Below, piece after piece: positions 1 through 7,019 of a stretch of 10,710 nt of DNA (within the stretch, counting starts at the first letter, position 1; every line of letters begins with the position of its first letter). This DNA comes from Akkermansiaceae bacterium UBA6138 (GTDB lineage: Bacteria > Verrucomicrobiota > Verrucomicrobiia > Verrucomicrobiales > DEV007). The translations under genes were made by a program, and so were the position numbers. The stretch lies in contig DIVG01000020.1 of the NCBI GenBank assembly GCA_002422425.1, positions 24,902-35,611 on the forward strand, in the 5' to 3' direction. The notes under the pieces are model-generated. The model saw only the letters and a program-made list of their open reading frames with translations, was not told where the DNA came from and did no database searches.

Positions 1-110
1 GTCCGGCAATTTACCCGATGACGCGGGGCCGGCGGGTGAGATTACGCTGGATACGGCCGGAAGATTTTTCTACACTCGTTGACCTCCTCTTCACGCCGTA
101 TTTTCCGATT
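1..110. other. Upstream non-coding region with weak terminator-like and promoter-like elements
   Basis: No gene is supported here; the open frame continues upstream of the first gene, but its translation has no signal-peptide or family character before the ATG at 111. A 5-bp inverted repeat (CCGGC at 29-33, GCCGG at 56-60) followed by a T-rich stretch at 64-70 could be the terminator of a gene to the left. TACACT at 71-76 and TTGACC at 79-84 resemble promoter hexamers, but neither has a partner at proper spacing, so no promoter is called. Confidence 0.3.
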
Positions 111-1418
111 ATGAAACGACGCCATTTTCTCTCCTCTGCCTCTCTTCTCGGTGCCGGCTTTTTCCGTCCGTTCCCCGGTCTTGCGCAGGAGGTCCCCGCC
201 TCCGGGGATCTCTCCCGATACAGCGAGGTCTTCGTCCCGGCGCGGGCGATCACGAAGAAGCCCGCTTTTCACTGGTTTGGCTATTACGACAAGCTGCAGT
301 TTGACCCTTCGAACCGGTTTGTCCTGAGCAATCAGGTCGGCTTCGAGCACCGCACTCCGACTGCGGGTGATCAGATCAAGGTTGGCATGATTGACCTTGA
401 AGACGGGGATCGCTGGACCGAACTGGGCAAAAGCGACGCATGGGGCTGGCAGCAGGGCTGCATGCTGCAATGGCGACCGGGCTCAAAAAACGAAGTGGTC
501 TGGAATGACCGGGAGAGAGATCAGTTTGTCTGTCGCATCAGTAACATCGAGACGGGCGAAGTGAAGACCATTCCGCGGGCGGTCTATGCCCTCAGTCCTG
601 ATGGAAAGTGGGGCGTTACGGCTGATTTCGCCCGCATTCAGGCGCTGCGTCCCGGTTACGGCTATCAGGGTATCGCCGATCCCTGCCGCCACGAAAAAGC
701 GCCGGAAAAATCGGGCATCTGGCGGGTCAATATGGAGACAGGTGAGTCCGATTTGATCTTCAGTCTTGCCCGGGCCGTTGAGATCCTGTTTCAGGGAGGT
801 TCTCTCACGGGGCAGTGGAACTGGTTTAATCACCTCCTCATCGCTCCCGATTCGAAGCGTTTCACCTTCCTGCACCGATGGCGCGCTAAAGGTCCCGACG
901 AGGCGGAATTCGCGGTAAACAACGGCTTTACCACACGCATGTTCACGATGAATCTCGACGGCAGCGATCCCTATGTGATCGATCCGTCAGGTCATACCTC
1001 GCATTTTATCTGGCGCGATGCGGAGCACATCATGGCCTGGACGCGCCCCGAAGGCAGGCCCGACGCCTTTTACCTCTTAAAAGATAAAACCGGAGAGGTT
1101 TCTCTTGTGGGGGAGGGGGTCATGTCGAAAAACGGTCATAACACTTACCTCAGTGCCGGCAACGGCCGCGAGTGGATTCTCAACGACACCTATCCTACCG
1201 GCGAGCACCGCCATCAGACGCCCTACCTCTATCACGAGCCGACTCATACGAGACACGACCTCGCGAACTTTCATCTCCCGAAAGAGTATACCGGCGAGTG
1301 GCGCTGCGATACCCACCCGCGTTCAAGCAACGACGGCAAACTCATCACCGTTGATTCGCCGCACGGGGGATCGGGGCGCCAGGTCTGGCTTCTCGATGTT
1401 TCGGAGCTCATCGGTTGA
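111..1418 (+). CDS. Tat-exported TolB-like / oligogalacturonate-lyase-like beta-propeller protein
   Basis: A 435-residue exported protein. The N-terminus has a twin-arginine motif (KRRHFLSS, residues 2-9), then a short hydrophobic stretch and a probable cleavage near LAQ (24-26), which is why the ATG at 111 is preferred over the in-frame ATG at 18. The rest looks like a WD40/TolB-type beta-propeller: repeated blade signatures include LSPDGKWGV (161-169), APDSKRFTF (245-253) and RSSNDGKLITVDS (404-416), the last preceded by CDTHP. This His-containing final blade resembles a family often annotated as TolB-like or oligogalacturonate-lyase-related in polysaccharide-degrading bacteria. The substrate is unknown and lyase activity is not claimed. 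Tat export suggests folding or cofactor loading in the cytoplasm before secretion. No clear Shine-Dalgarno precedes the start. It lies 59 bp ahead of the helicase gene on the same strand; no functional link between them is apparent. Confidence 0.8.
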   Translation: MKRRHFLSSASLLGAGFFRPFPGLAQEVPASGDLSRYSEVFVPARAITKKPAFHWFGYYDKLQFDPSNRFVLSNQVGFEHRTPTAGDQIKVGMIDLEDGDRWTELGKSDAWGWQQGCMLQWRPGSKNEVVWNDRERDQFVCRISNIETGEVKTIPRAVYALSPDGKWGVTADFARIQALRPGYGYQGIADPCRHEKAPEKSGIWRVNMETGESDLIFSLARAVEILFQGGSLTGQWNWFNHLLIAPDSKRFTFLHRWRAKGPDEAEFAVNNGFTTRMFTMNLDGSDPYVIDPSGHTSHFIWRDAEHIMAWTRPEGRPDAFYLLKDKTGEVSLVGEGVMSKNGHNTYLSAGNGREWILNDTYPTGEHRHQTPYLYHEPTHTRHDLANFHLPKEYTGEWRCDTHPRSSNDGKLITVDSPHGGSGRQVWLLDVSELIG

Positions 1419-1421
1419 ATG

Positions 1422-1434
1422 ACCGGCGGGGCCG
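1422..1434 (+). other. Small GC hairpin after the beta-propeller gene
   Basis: CCGGC (1422-1426), a 3-nt loop and GCCGG (1430-1434) form a 5-bp stem three bases after the stop codon. No T-tract follows, so it may be only a weak pause or RNA-stabilising hairpin. Confidence 0.25.
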
Positions 1435-1467
1435 GGTTCCCGGAATTCACTGGTTTTGATCGGGATC

Positions 1468-1472
1468 GGGAG
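1468..1472 (+). promoter_or_regulatory. Shine-Dalgarno of the DEAD-box helicase gene
   Basis: GGGAG lies five bases before the ATG at 1478. It is the only clear Shine-Dalgarno element among the starts in this window, and it supports the first of two nearby in-frame ATGs (1478 over 1484). Confidence 0.55.
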
Positions 1473-1477
1473 TAAGA

Positions 1478-2782
1478 ATGGCGATGCTTTTTTCCTCCTT
1501 CGGTCTTCCGGCTTCCCTGCTCCGTGCCGTTGATCACTACGCAGGACCCACGCCGGTGCAGAGCGCGGCCATTCCGGCAGTCCTCGCCGGGGGAGATGTC
1601 ATCGTGACGGCTGAGACCGGATCGGGAAAAACGACCGCCTACCTGCTCCCGCTCCTCGCGCAGTGGCTTGCCGCTCCCCGCCGTTCGCCGCGTCGGCTTC
1701 ATGCTCTCATCCTCGTTCCCACTCGTGAGCTGGCGGCGCAGGTGAGAGGGACAGTACAGGGGCTCTCTTTCGCTCTTCCCGGGCGCATCAAGGTAGTCAG
1801 CGCCGTTGGCGGTGTCTCGATCAATCCCCAGATGATGGCCCTGCGCGGGGGAGCGGACATCCTCGTGGCTACGCCGGGGCGTCTTCTCGACCTCGTTGAT
1901 CAAAACGCAGTTGATCTTGGTTCGGTCGGGACGCTTGTCCTCGACGAGGCTGACCGTATGCTCGATGCCGGATTCGCCGACGAGATGGGTAAAATCCTGG
2001 CGCTACTGCCCGAAAAACATCGCACGCTTCTCTTCTCCGCAACCTTTCCGGCACCGGTCGAGGCGCTTGCCGGCGCAATCCTGCGCGATCCGACGCGGCT
2101 TCACCTTGAGCCTGAAAAGCGCGAGGCGGCAGTGATCACGGAACGGGCCATTCGCGTCGATCCGGAAGACAGGGCACCCCTCCTGCGCCACCTCCTCGCT
2201 ACCCGGGACTGGAAACGTGTCCTCGTCTTCGTGGCGACCCGCTATACTGCCGATCACGTCGCCGATAAGCTGAGGCGTCACGGCATCGGGGCGCTTTCTT
2301 TTCACGGGGATCTGAGTCAGGGAGCGAGGGAAGGCACTCTCCTTGATATGAAGAACTCCCTCATCCGCGTCCTCGTGGCAACTGACCTTGCCGCTCGCGG
2401 GATTGATATTGTGAAGTTGCCGGTGGTCGTCAACTACGATATGCCCCGCTCCGCCGTCGATTACACTCACCGGATCGGGCGCACCGGCCGGGCGGGAGAA
2501 AGCGGACTTGCGATCACGTTCGTCACGCCCGGGTCAGCGCCCCATTTTGCCATCATTGAAAAGCGAACCGGAGCCCGGGTGCCGCAGGAGATCATTCCCG
2601 GTTTCGAACCTTCCGGAGTCCCCTCCCCGGGACCGAATCCCTCCCTCTCTCTGCACGGCGGCGTGAAGGGAAGGCGTAAAAGCAAAAAGGATAAACGGCG
2701 CGAGGCGGCCGCTCACCGGGCGGCTGAGGAAGTTAAGTCCGCCCGGGATCTTGAGATAGGGAAGAGGAATCCTGCGGATTGA
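1478..2782 (+). CDS. DEAD-box ATP-dependent RNA helicase (RhlE-like)
   Basis: A 434-residue superfamily 2 RNA helicase that would use ATP to unwind or remodel RNA duplexes in the cytoplasm, for example in ribosome assembly or mRNA decay. All motifs are present in order: Q motif region (F8-Q28, with TPVQ at 25-28), motif I AETGSGKT (45-52), PTREL (81-85), TPGR (132-135), DEAD (156-159), SAT (187-189), ATDLAARGID in the second RecA domain, and HRIGRTGR (331-338). After about residue 360 comes a low-complexity Pro/Ser linker, then a strongly basic tail with the run GRRKSKKDKRRE. Such tails are common RNA-binding extensions in this family and vary between paralogs. Assignment to a named subfamily (RhlE, RhlB, CsdA, SrmB) cannot be settled by eye; overall length and motif spacing best fit RhlE-like proteins. 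Confidence 0.95.
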   Translation: MAMLFSSFGLPASLLRAVDHYAGPTPVQSAAIPAVLAGGDVIVTAETGSGKTTAYLLPLLAQWLAAPRRSPRRLHALILVPTRELAAQVRGTVQGLSFALPGRIKVVSAVGGVSINPQMMALRGGADILVATPGRLLDLVDQNAVDLGSVGTLVLDEADRMLDAGFADEMGKILALLPEKHRTLLFSATFPAPVEALAGAILRDPTRLHLEPEKREAAVITERAIRVDPEDRAPLLRHLLATRDWKRVLVFVATRYTADHVADKLRRHGIGALSFHGDLSQGAREGTLLDMKNSLIRVLVATDLAARGIDIVKLPVVVNYDMPRSAVDYTHRIGRTGRAGESGLAITFVTPGSAPHFAIIEKRTGARVPQEIIPGFEPSGVPSPGPNPSLSLHGGVKGRRKSKKDKRREAAAHRAAEEVKSARDLEIGKRNPAD

Positions 2783-2818
2783 CGGATTGACCTTCCTTGA
2801 AATGACCGGCTGACAAGA

Positions 2819-2871
2819 CGGCAAAGGCACTGCATCATTCCCCTCTCCGGGAGAGGCCTGCCGATTTGCCG
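2819..2871 (+). repeat. Nested inverted repeat between helicase and ABC exporter genes
   Basis: An outer perfect inverted repeat, CGGCAAA (2819-2825) with TTTGCCG (2865-2871), encloses a compact hairpin CCTCTC-CGG-GAGAGG (2842-2856, 6-bp stem and 3-nt loop). The outer arms extend to GAC/GTC if one base is allowed to bulge. No T-tract follows, so this is not a classical intrinsic terminator. It sits 25 bp before the exporter ATG and could be a leader structure, a Rho-independent pause, or the 3' end structure of the helicase mRNA. Confidence 0.45.
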
Positions 2872-2896
2872 GTCTCCCGGGTTACCCCCGTCCGAT

Positions 2897-4681
2897 ATGG
2901 CTGAAGAAGAACGAGCAAGCAAGAAGTTGTGGGATCGTGCCGCCTGGAAAGAGGCGGGGTTCTTTCTTTCTTACCTGCGCCCGCATTCCCTCGTTTTTAT
3001 ACCCGCTTTGATTGCTCTCGCTATTACCGGCGGGCTCACGATCTGGTTTATCAAAGAACTCGCCGCCCTGGTGGGGAAGGGCATAGGCGGGGCGAGCGGC
3101 CCCGGGTGGATGGCCGAGCTGAACGATACGGTTCTTTTTCTCGTCGTGATCGTCTCGGTGCAGGCTTTCATCGCCTTCTGGCGCATCCTCCTTTTTGCCA
3201 AAGCCTCCGAGCGGGCCCTCGCGGCACTTCGGCTTGACACCTTTTCCCGCATCATCCGGCTGCCTATGGCGACGCTGAACCAGCGCCGGGTCGGGGAACT
3301 CGCCTCGCGTCTCGCCAATGACGTCGAAGCCATGCGCGAGACGCTTGTCGTGACGATCCCGATGTTGATCAGACACTCGGTGATGCTGCTGATCAGCCTT
3401 GTCCTGCTCCTGCAAATGTCGGTCAAGCTTTCGCTCTTCATGATAGGCACCATTCCTGTGGTTATCGTCATGATCGCGATCTTCGGGGCCCGCATTCGGA
3501 AGCTGACCCGGCGTGCGCAGGACAACCTCGCCGCTTCACAGGTCGTTGTTGACGAGAGTCTCCAGAGCATCGTCAGCGTGAAAGCCTTTCGCAACGAAGC
3601 TTACGAGCTGGCGCGTTATGATAAAAATCTGGGGGAATATCTGCGCACTGTCATTCGTGCGGCGGTCCCCCGGGCCTCCTTTATCGCTTTTATCATTTTC
3701 GCCTTCAGTGTCGCTCTTATTCTCGTGACCTGGTTCGCGATGGGCATGCTCAACGACGGTTCCATCGGCAGGGAGGAGCTCACCCAGTTCGCCGGTCTCA
3801 CCGGGATGGTTGCCGCGTCGTTCATGGCCTTTCCCGAGCTCATCACGCAACTGCAGCGCGCTCTCGGCGCGACCGAGCGGGTTCGCGAAATTCTCCGTGA
3901 CGAGACCGAACCGGGGGAAGATCTCTCCATTCCCGTGGCTCGTTGCAAGGGGGAAATAGCGATGCGGGACGTCAGTTTCGCCTATCCCTCGCGACCCGAA
4001 GCCGTCGTTTTGCGCGACTTCAATCTTTCAGCGGCGGCCGGTCAGCACATCGCCCTTGTCGGTCCGAGCGGATCGGGGAAATCGACAAGCATCGCCCTGC
4101 TCTTCCGTTTTTACGAACCGACCGCGGGCGAGATCCTCATCGACGGAAAACCCGTCCGGGAAATGTCTCTCACCGCCCTGCGTCGCAACCTTGCCCTCGT
4201 GCCGCAGGAGGTCCTGCTCTTCGGCGGCAGCATTAAGGAGAACATTGCCTACGGTTCGCCCGGGGCCAGTGATGAGGAAATCATCAGCGCCGCGCAGAAA
4301 GCGAATGCCCACGAGTTCATTACCGGCCTTACCGACGGTTACGAAACCCTCGTGGGCGACCGGGGAGCTCAGCTCTCCGGCGGGCAGCGCCAGCGCATCG
4401 CGATTGCCCGTGCCATCCTCGCCGATCCGGCCATCCTCATTCTCGATGAAGCGACGAGCAGCCTTGATGCCGAGAGCGAGCGGCTCGTGCAGGACGCCCT
4501 CGACAAGCTGATGGAGAATCGCACCAGCATCATCGTCGCGCACCGGCTTAGCACGGTGCGTCGCTGCGATCAGATTCTGGTGATGTCAGGCGGGGCGATT
4601 ATCGAGCGCGGCACTCACGATGAGCTGATCGCGAAAGAAGACGGTCTATACGGTTCTCTCGCGAAGTTGCAGCTCGAGTGA
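2897..4681 (+). CDS. ABC exporter, fused transmembrane and ATP-binding domains (ABCB/MsbA-like)
   Basis: A 594-residue half-transporter expected to work as a homodimer in the inner membrane. Residues about 30-320 form a six-helix type IV exporter domain (helices near 33-52, 78-100, 150-172, 176-197, 260-282 and 297-318). The nucleotide-binding domain is complete: A-loop Tyr363, Walker A GPSGSGKST (389-397), Q-loop Gln437, signature LSGGQ (493-497), Walker B ILILDEA (513-519, catalytic Glu518) and H-loop His549. The order matches the ABCB group, which includes MsbA lipid flippases and many drug or lipid exporters. The substrate cannot be read from sequence. The start at 2897 gives a short charged cytoplasmic N-terminus typical of the family; no Shine-Dalgarno is visible. 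The 3' end converges with the lactonase gene with only six bases between stop codons. Confidence 0.95.
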   Translation: MAEEERASKKLWDRAAWKEAGFFLSYLRPHSLVFIPALIALAITGGLTIWFIKELAALVGKGIGGASGPGWMAELNDTVLFLVVIVSVQAFIAFWRILLFAKASERALAALRLDTFSRIIRLPMATLNQRRVGELASRLANDVEAMRETLVVTIPMLIRHSVMLLISLVLLLQMSVKLSLFMIGTIPVVIVMIAIFGARIRKLTRRAQDNLAASQVVVDESLQSIVSVKAFRNEAYELARYDKNLGEYLRTVIRAAVPRASFIAFIIFAFSVALILVTWFAMGMLNDGSIGREELTQFAGLTGMVAASFMAFPELITQLQRALGATERVREILRDETEPGEDLSIPVARCKGEIAMRDVSFAYPSRPEAVVLRDFNLSAAAGQHIALVGPSGSGKSTSIALLFRFYEPTAGEILIDGKPVREMSLTALRRNLALVPQEVLLFGGSIKENIAYGSPGASDEEIISAAQKANAHEFITGLTDGYETLVGDRGAQLSGGQRQRIAIARAILADPAILILDEATSSLDAESERLVQDALDKLMENRTSIIVAHRLSTVRRCDQILVMSGGAIIERGTHDELIAKEDGLYGSLAKLQLE

Positions 4682-4687
4682 ATCGTC

Positions 4688-5827
4688 TCAGGGCAGCAGG
4701 CGCAGGCACGAAGGCATCGTGATCTCGAGCGGATCGCCCGTCGCTCTCAGGGTGCCGTCGGGTCCGATACGGAAAACGGCGAGACTGTTTCCCGGCATGT
4801 TCGCACAGAGGAGCCACTGCCCGTCGGGAGTGATGAGAAGATTCTGCGGTCCTTTTCCCAGACTCGGCTCAAAGCCGATGAGGGTAAGGACACCGTCGTC
4901 GCCGATGCCGTAGATTACGAGGCTGTCGTGCCCGCGATTGGTGCCGTAGAGAAACTTTCCATCGGGCGTGATTTTGAGGTCAGCGCAGTAGCTCGTGCCG
5001 GTGAATCCGGCCGGAAGGGTGGAGATCGATTCGTGTCTTGTCAGGCTTCCGTCCTTCGCCAGGTATTCGTAGCGCGTCACCGTGTTCGAGAGTTCGTCGA
5101 TGGTGTAGAGATTTTCTCCGCCGGGAGAAAAGGTGAGGTGGCGCGGCCCTGCCCCCGGAGCGGAAGCGGTTGCGTATTTTTCGAGACGCTTCAGTTCCGC
5201 CGTCGCGGTATCGAGAGAGTAGCCGAGAATAGCGTCGAGCCCGAGATCGGCAGCGTAGGCGTGGCGGTTGCCCGGGCTGACAATGATGCTGTGCGCGTAG
5301 GGTCCGCTCTGCCGTTTCGGATCGACCTGCGATCCGCCCGTGTGCTGCATGAAGGAGGTCGCTTCACCGAGAGAGCCGTCGTGACGCACCGGGAAGGCGA
5401 CAACACTGCCGCTGGAATAGTTTGCAGCCAGAAGGGTTCTCCCTGTCGCGTCGACCTCAAGGTAGCAGGTCGCCGTTCCCTTTGCGGACTGGCGGTTCAG
5501 CAGAGTGAGGTTTCCGGAGGTTTTGTCGATCGCATAGGCGGCGACCTCTTCATCATCCTCTCCGCCGAAGGCGACGGCATGCACGGAGTAAAGGAATCTC
5601 CGATCGGGCGAGATCGCTATGTAAAAAGGATTTTCCAACCCGCCGGTCCGGGCGAGCCGGGTAAGTTGCCCCTTGTCGAGGCAGAGTTGCAGAGCTTCGA
5701 TTCCTCCCTTTTCTCCCGCTGAAAAGGAAGAAACATAGACGGTAATCCCAGCGGCCGGCAGGCTGGCGGTGGGCAGGAGCATGGCGACGGCAACGGTTGG
5801 AGCGGTCAAAAGGCGGTAGAGGGACAT
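4688..5827 (-). CDS. Exported lactonase-family (6-phosphogluconolactonase-like) beta-propeller protein
   Basis: A 379-residue member of the lactonase (PF10282, YbhE-like) seven-bladed propeller family. Repeated blade signatures of the form I(S/T)PDGxxLY occur near residues 71-80, 182-191, 231-241, 286-294 and 331-340. Family hallmarks include PYAHSIIVSP (176-185), GAGPRHLTFSPGG (225-237) and KGPQNLLITPDG (325-336). The first 26 residues form a signal peptide (basic start, hydrophobic 8-19, cleavage near LPAAG), so the mature protein is predicted to be periplasmic or secreted. E. coli YbhE hydrolyses 6-phosphogluconolactone in the cytoplasm; an exported copy more likely acts on other lactones or has a binding role. 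The gene converges with the ABC exporter and diverges from the DUF6172 gene, with which it shares a 129-bp intergenic region containing a palindrome. It appears to be monocistronic. Confidence 0.9.
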   Translation of the reverse strand: MSLYRLLTAPTVAVAMLLPTASLPAAGITVYVSSFSAGEKGGIEALQLCLDKGQLTRLARTGGLENPFYIAISPDRRFLYSVHAVAFGGEDDEEVAAYAIDKTSGNLTLLNRQSAKGTATCYLEVDATGRTLLAANYSSGSVVAFPVRHDGSLGEATSFMQHTGGSQVDPKRQSGPYAHSIIVSPGNRHAYAADLGLDAILGYSLDTATAELKRLEKYATASAPGAGPRHLTFSPGGENLYTIDELSNTVTRYEYLAKDGSLTRHESISTLPAGFTGTSYCADLKITPDGKFLYGTNRGHDSLVIYGIGDDGVLTLIGFEPSLGKGPQNLLITPDGQWLLCANMPGNSLAVFRIGPDGTLRATGDPLEITMPSCLRLLP

Positions 5828-5891
5828 AGCGCAAGGACTACCCGATCTTCCCGGCCCGGACCAGTCAATTCGAGCCGTGATCGGGGGATGG

Positions 5892-5911
5892 GGTGATGAT
5901 TAATCCTCACC
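5892..5911. promoter_or_regulatory. 20-bp near-perfect palindrome, operator candidate
   Basis: GGTGATGATTAATCCTCACC reads the same on both strands at 18 of 20 positions (one mismatched pair, T5897 with C5906) around an ATTAAT centre. It is the most symmetric short element in the divergent gap between the exported lactonase and the DUF6172 gene, where a dimeric repressor or activator would be able to serve both. No known regulator consensus is matched with confidence. Confidence 0.4.
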
Positions 5912-5956
5912 TCTCCGCTGGACAAGATCCTCTAATGAAACGACGTAAGCGTGCCA

Positions 5957-6298
5957 ATGAAAAAGACATTTCCCCTTGAGTCGTCCGGCCATGCTCCGGC
6001 GCGGGTCGTCGAGTCGATCAAGAACGACATCCGAAAATACCTGAGTCGCGAGCGGCGCAAGTCCCTGCCTGAAGGGGTTGATTTCTGGGACTTTGATTGC
6101 AGGATCGGGTCCGATGCCGATTCAGCTGCCGCCGTGCATGTGAAAGAGATTCACCGCGGAATTGAGGGTGTCGCAGCGGGCGGGGGAAGGCATGTCTATG
6201 TGGAAATTTTTGCAAAACCCGGCTACCGCTCAACGCGATCGACCGGTCAGTCGGGCGGCGCGGAAGCGGGAGCGCCGGAAGATGGCTTCCACGGCTGA
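5957..6298 (+). CDS. DUF6172 family protein
   Basis: A 113-residue soluble protein of unknown function. The family signature is obvious: MKKTFPL at the start, then a helix rich in basic residues (IRKYLSRERRKSLPEG, 25-40), directly followed by VDFWDFDCRIG (41-51) and a C-terminal strand HVYVEIFAKPGYR (79-91). I recognise this as DUF6172, a small widespread family in Gram-negative bacteria; no biochemical role is known to me. The ATG at 5957 is chosen over the in-frame GTG at 5951 because MKKTFPL is the conserved family start. The family normally ends soon after the KPGxR motif; here about 22 extra residues rich in Gly, Ser and Ala follow, so the tail may be non-conserved. The gene is single and faces an SNase-like gene on the other strand. 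Confidence 0.8.
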   Translation: MKKTFPLESSGHAPARVVESIKNDIRKYLSRERRKSLPEGVDFWDFDCRIGSDADSAAAVHVKEIHRGIEGVAAGGGRHVYVEIFAKPGYRSTRSTGQSGGAEAGAPEDGFHG

Positions 6299-6311
6299 GT
6301 GCCGAGAGAGG

Positions 6312-6348
6312 CGACCGATAGCGCCGTCATTCGGTGGCAAATCGGTCG
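6312..6348. terminator. Long hairpin between convergent genes, probable bidirectional terminator
   Basis: A perfect 8-bp outer stem (CGACCGAT 6312-6319, ATCGGTCG 6341-6348) encloses an inner stem (GCGCCG 6321-6326 against 6332-6338, with a G-U pair and one bulge) and a TCATT-type loop. It lies 13 bp after the DUF6172 stop and 32 bp beyond the stop of the opposing SNase-like gene. On the + strand a T-rich tract (TTTCTTCT, 6362-6369) follows 13 bases later, too far for a textbook intrinsic terminator, but position and symmetry fit a shared one. Confidence 0.5.
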
Positions 6349-6380
6349 GAGCGCAGGCGACTTTCTTCTGACTGAAAGGA

Positions 6381-6761
6381 CTATTCGAGTTCGTCATTCA
6401 CCTTGACGCCGTCGGCCCAGATGGTGGCGAAGTAGCGCGGGGGGGAGGCGTCTTTGTCGCGCACGGTTTTGATGACGATGTCGGTGCTACCCTGGAGCAG
6501 TTCGCGCATTTTGGCGACGCGCTGCCCGTTTTTGGCCTTGGAAGCCTCGTCGGGGCCGCCTTTATCTTCGTCAAAGAGGGTGAGGTTTTGCTTGTGGATC
6601 CAGACGCCGAAACCGAGATCAAGGTTCATCGAGACGGTGTTACCGTCCACAATGCGGACGAGTTCGGCACGGAAGACATAGTTGGGCTCGGCCGGTTCTT
6701 CGGCACAGAGGAAGGACGGGATAAGGAGGGAGCAGAGGAAAAGGCAAAAAAGAGATCTCAT
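6381..6761 (-). CDS. Secreted SNase-like (thermonuclease-fold) protein with degenerate active site
   Basis: A 126-residue protein with a signal peptide (residues 1-20, cleavage near LCA-EE). The remainder matches the staphylococcal-nuclease OB-fold: RAELVRIVDGNTVSMNLDLG (31-50), a helix segment (77-90), then PPRYFATIWADGVKVNDEL (107-125), which aligns with the GRGLAYIYADG-VNEAL segment of SNase. Aligning to SNase catalytic residues by eye, D21 is Asn41, R35 is Thr61, D40 may be Asp66, E43 is Gly69 and R87 is Arg109. Loss of the general-base Glu and one Arg suggests little or no nuclease activity. The protein also stops at VNDELE, where SNase continues through its last helices. The ATG at 6761 is chosen because it starts a clean signal peptide; upstream frame to 7004 lacks domain character. 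A binding or structural role is possible, or a decaying gene. Confidence 0.7.
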   Translation of the reverse strand: MRSLFCLFLCSLLIPSFLCAEEPAEPNYVFRAELVRIVDGNTVSMNLDLGFGVWIHKQNLTLFDEDKGGPDEASKAKNGQRVAKMRELLQGSTDIVIKTVRDKDASPPRYFATIWADGVKVNDELE

Positions 6762-7019
6762 GAGGGTGAGGGGTGAGGAGCCAGGCAATCGCCTCAACGT
6801 AGGGGAAAGATGAGGAGACGCGCAAGATAAAGCGGGGGTAATTTCTCCCGCGAAGGCGCCTCCCCCGATAGGAAGGGGGTAAAAAAGCAGAGTCGTCCGC
6901 TGCGGCAAGCGAGGCGAAATTCCCGGGTCGACGGCTCGGGACGAAGTATTTTGCTGCCTCGGAAACACGAATCCGCCTCTTTTCCCCTTATCGTAAATCG
7001 ACAAGATTACCCACCCGTG
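6762..7019. other. 258-bp divergent intergenic region
   Basis: This gap separates two divergent genes for secreted proteins, so it must hold both promoters, but I see no pair of hexamers at proper spacing that I would defend. A 5-bp G/C hairpin (CCCCC 6862-6866, GGGGG 6875-6879) is followed by TAAAAAAG on the + strand, so its run of six is A rather than T and it is not a + strand terminator. A short purine repeat of GAGGGTGAGG type lies at 6762-6780 next to the SNase-like start. No gene is visible. Confidence 0.4.

Noticed and set aside
71..104. Promoter upstream of the beta-propeller gene (TTGACC at 79, TATTTT at 99)
   Set aside because: The spacing of 14 bp is too short for a standard sigma-70 promoter, and no other pairing was convincing.
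4928..5722. A 264-residue open frame opposite the lactonase gene
   Set aside because: It lies fully antisense to a gene with clear propeller repeats, shows no family motifs and has the composition of a GC-rich shadow frame.
6162..6371. A 69-residue overlapping frame in and after the DUF6172 gene
   Set aside because: It overlaps the conserved end of DUF6172 in another frame and has an Arg-rich shadow composition with no start signal.
6862..6886. G/C hairpin followed by a run of six As as a terminator
   Set aside because: The homopolymer is A on the + strand, and on the - strand the T-run comes before the stem, so neither strand has a stem followed by U.
6762..7004. In-frame upstream extension of the SNase-like gene
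   Set aside because: The ATG at 6761 begins a complete signal peptide; the added residues have no domain features and would hide it.
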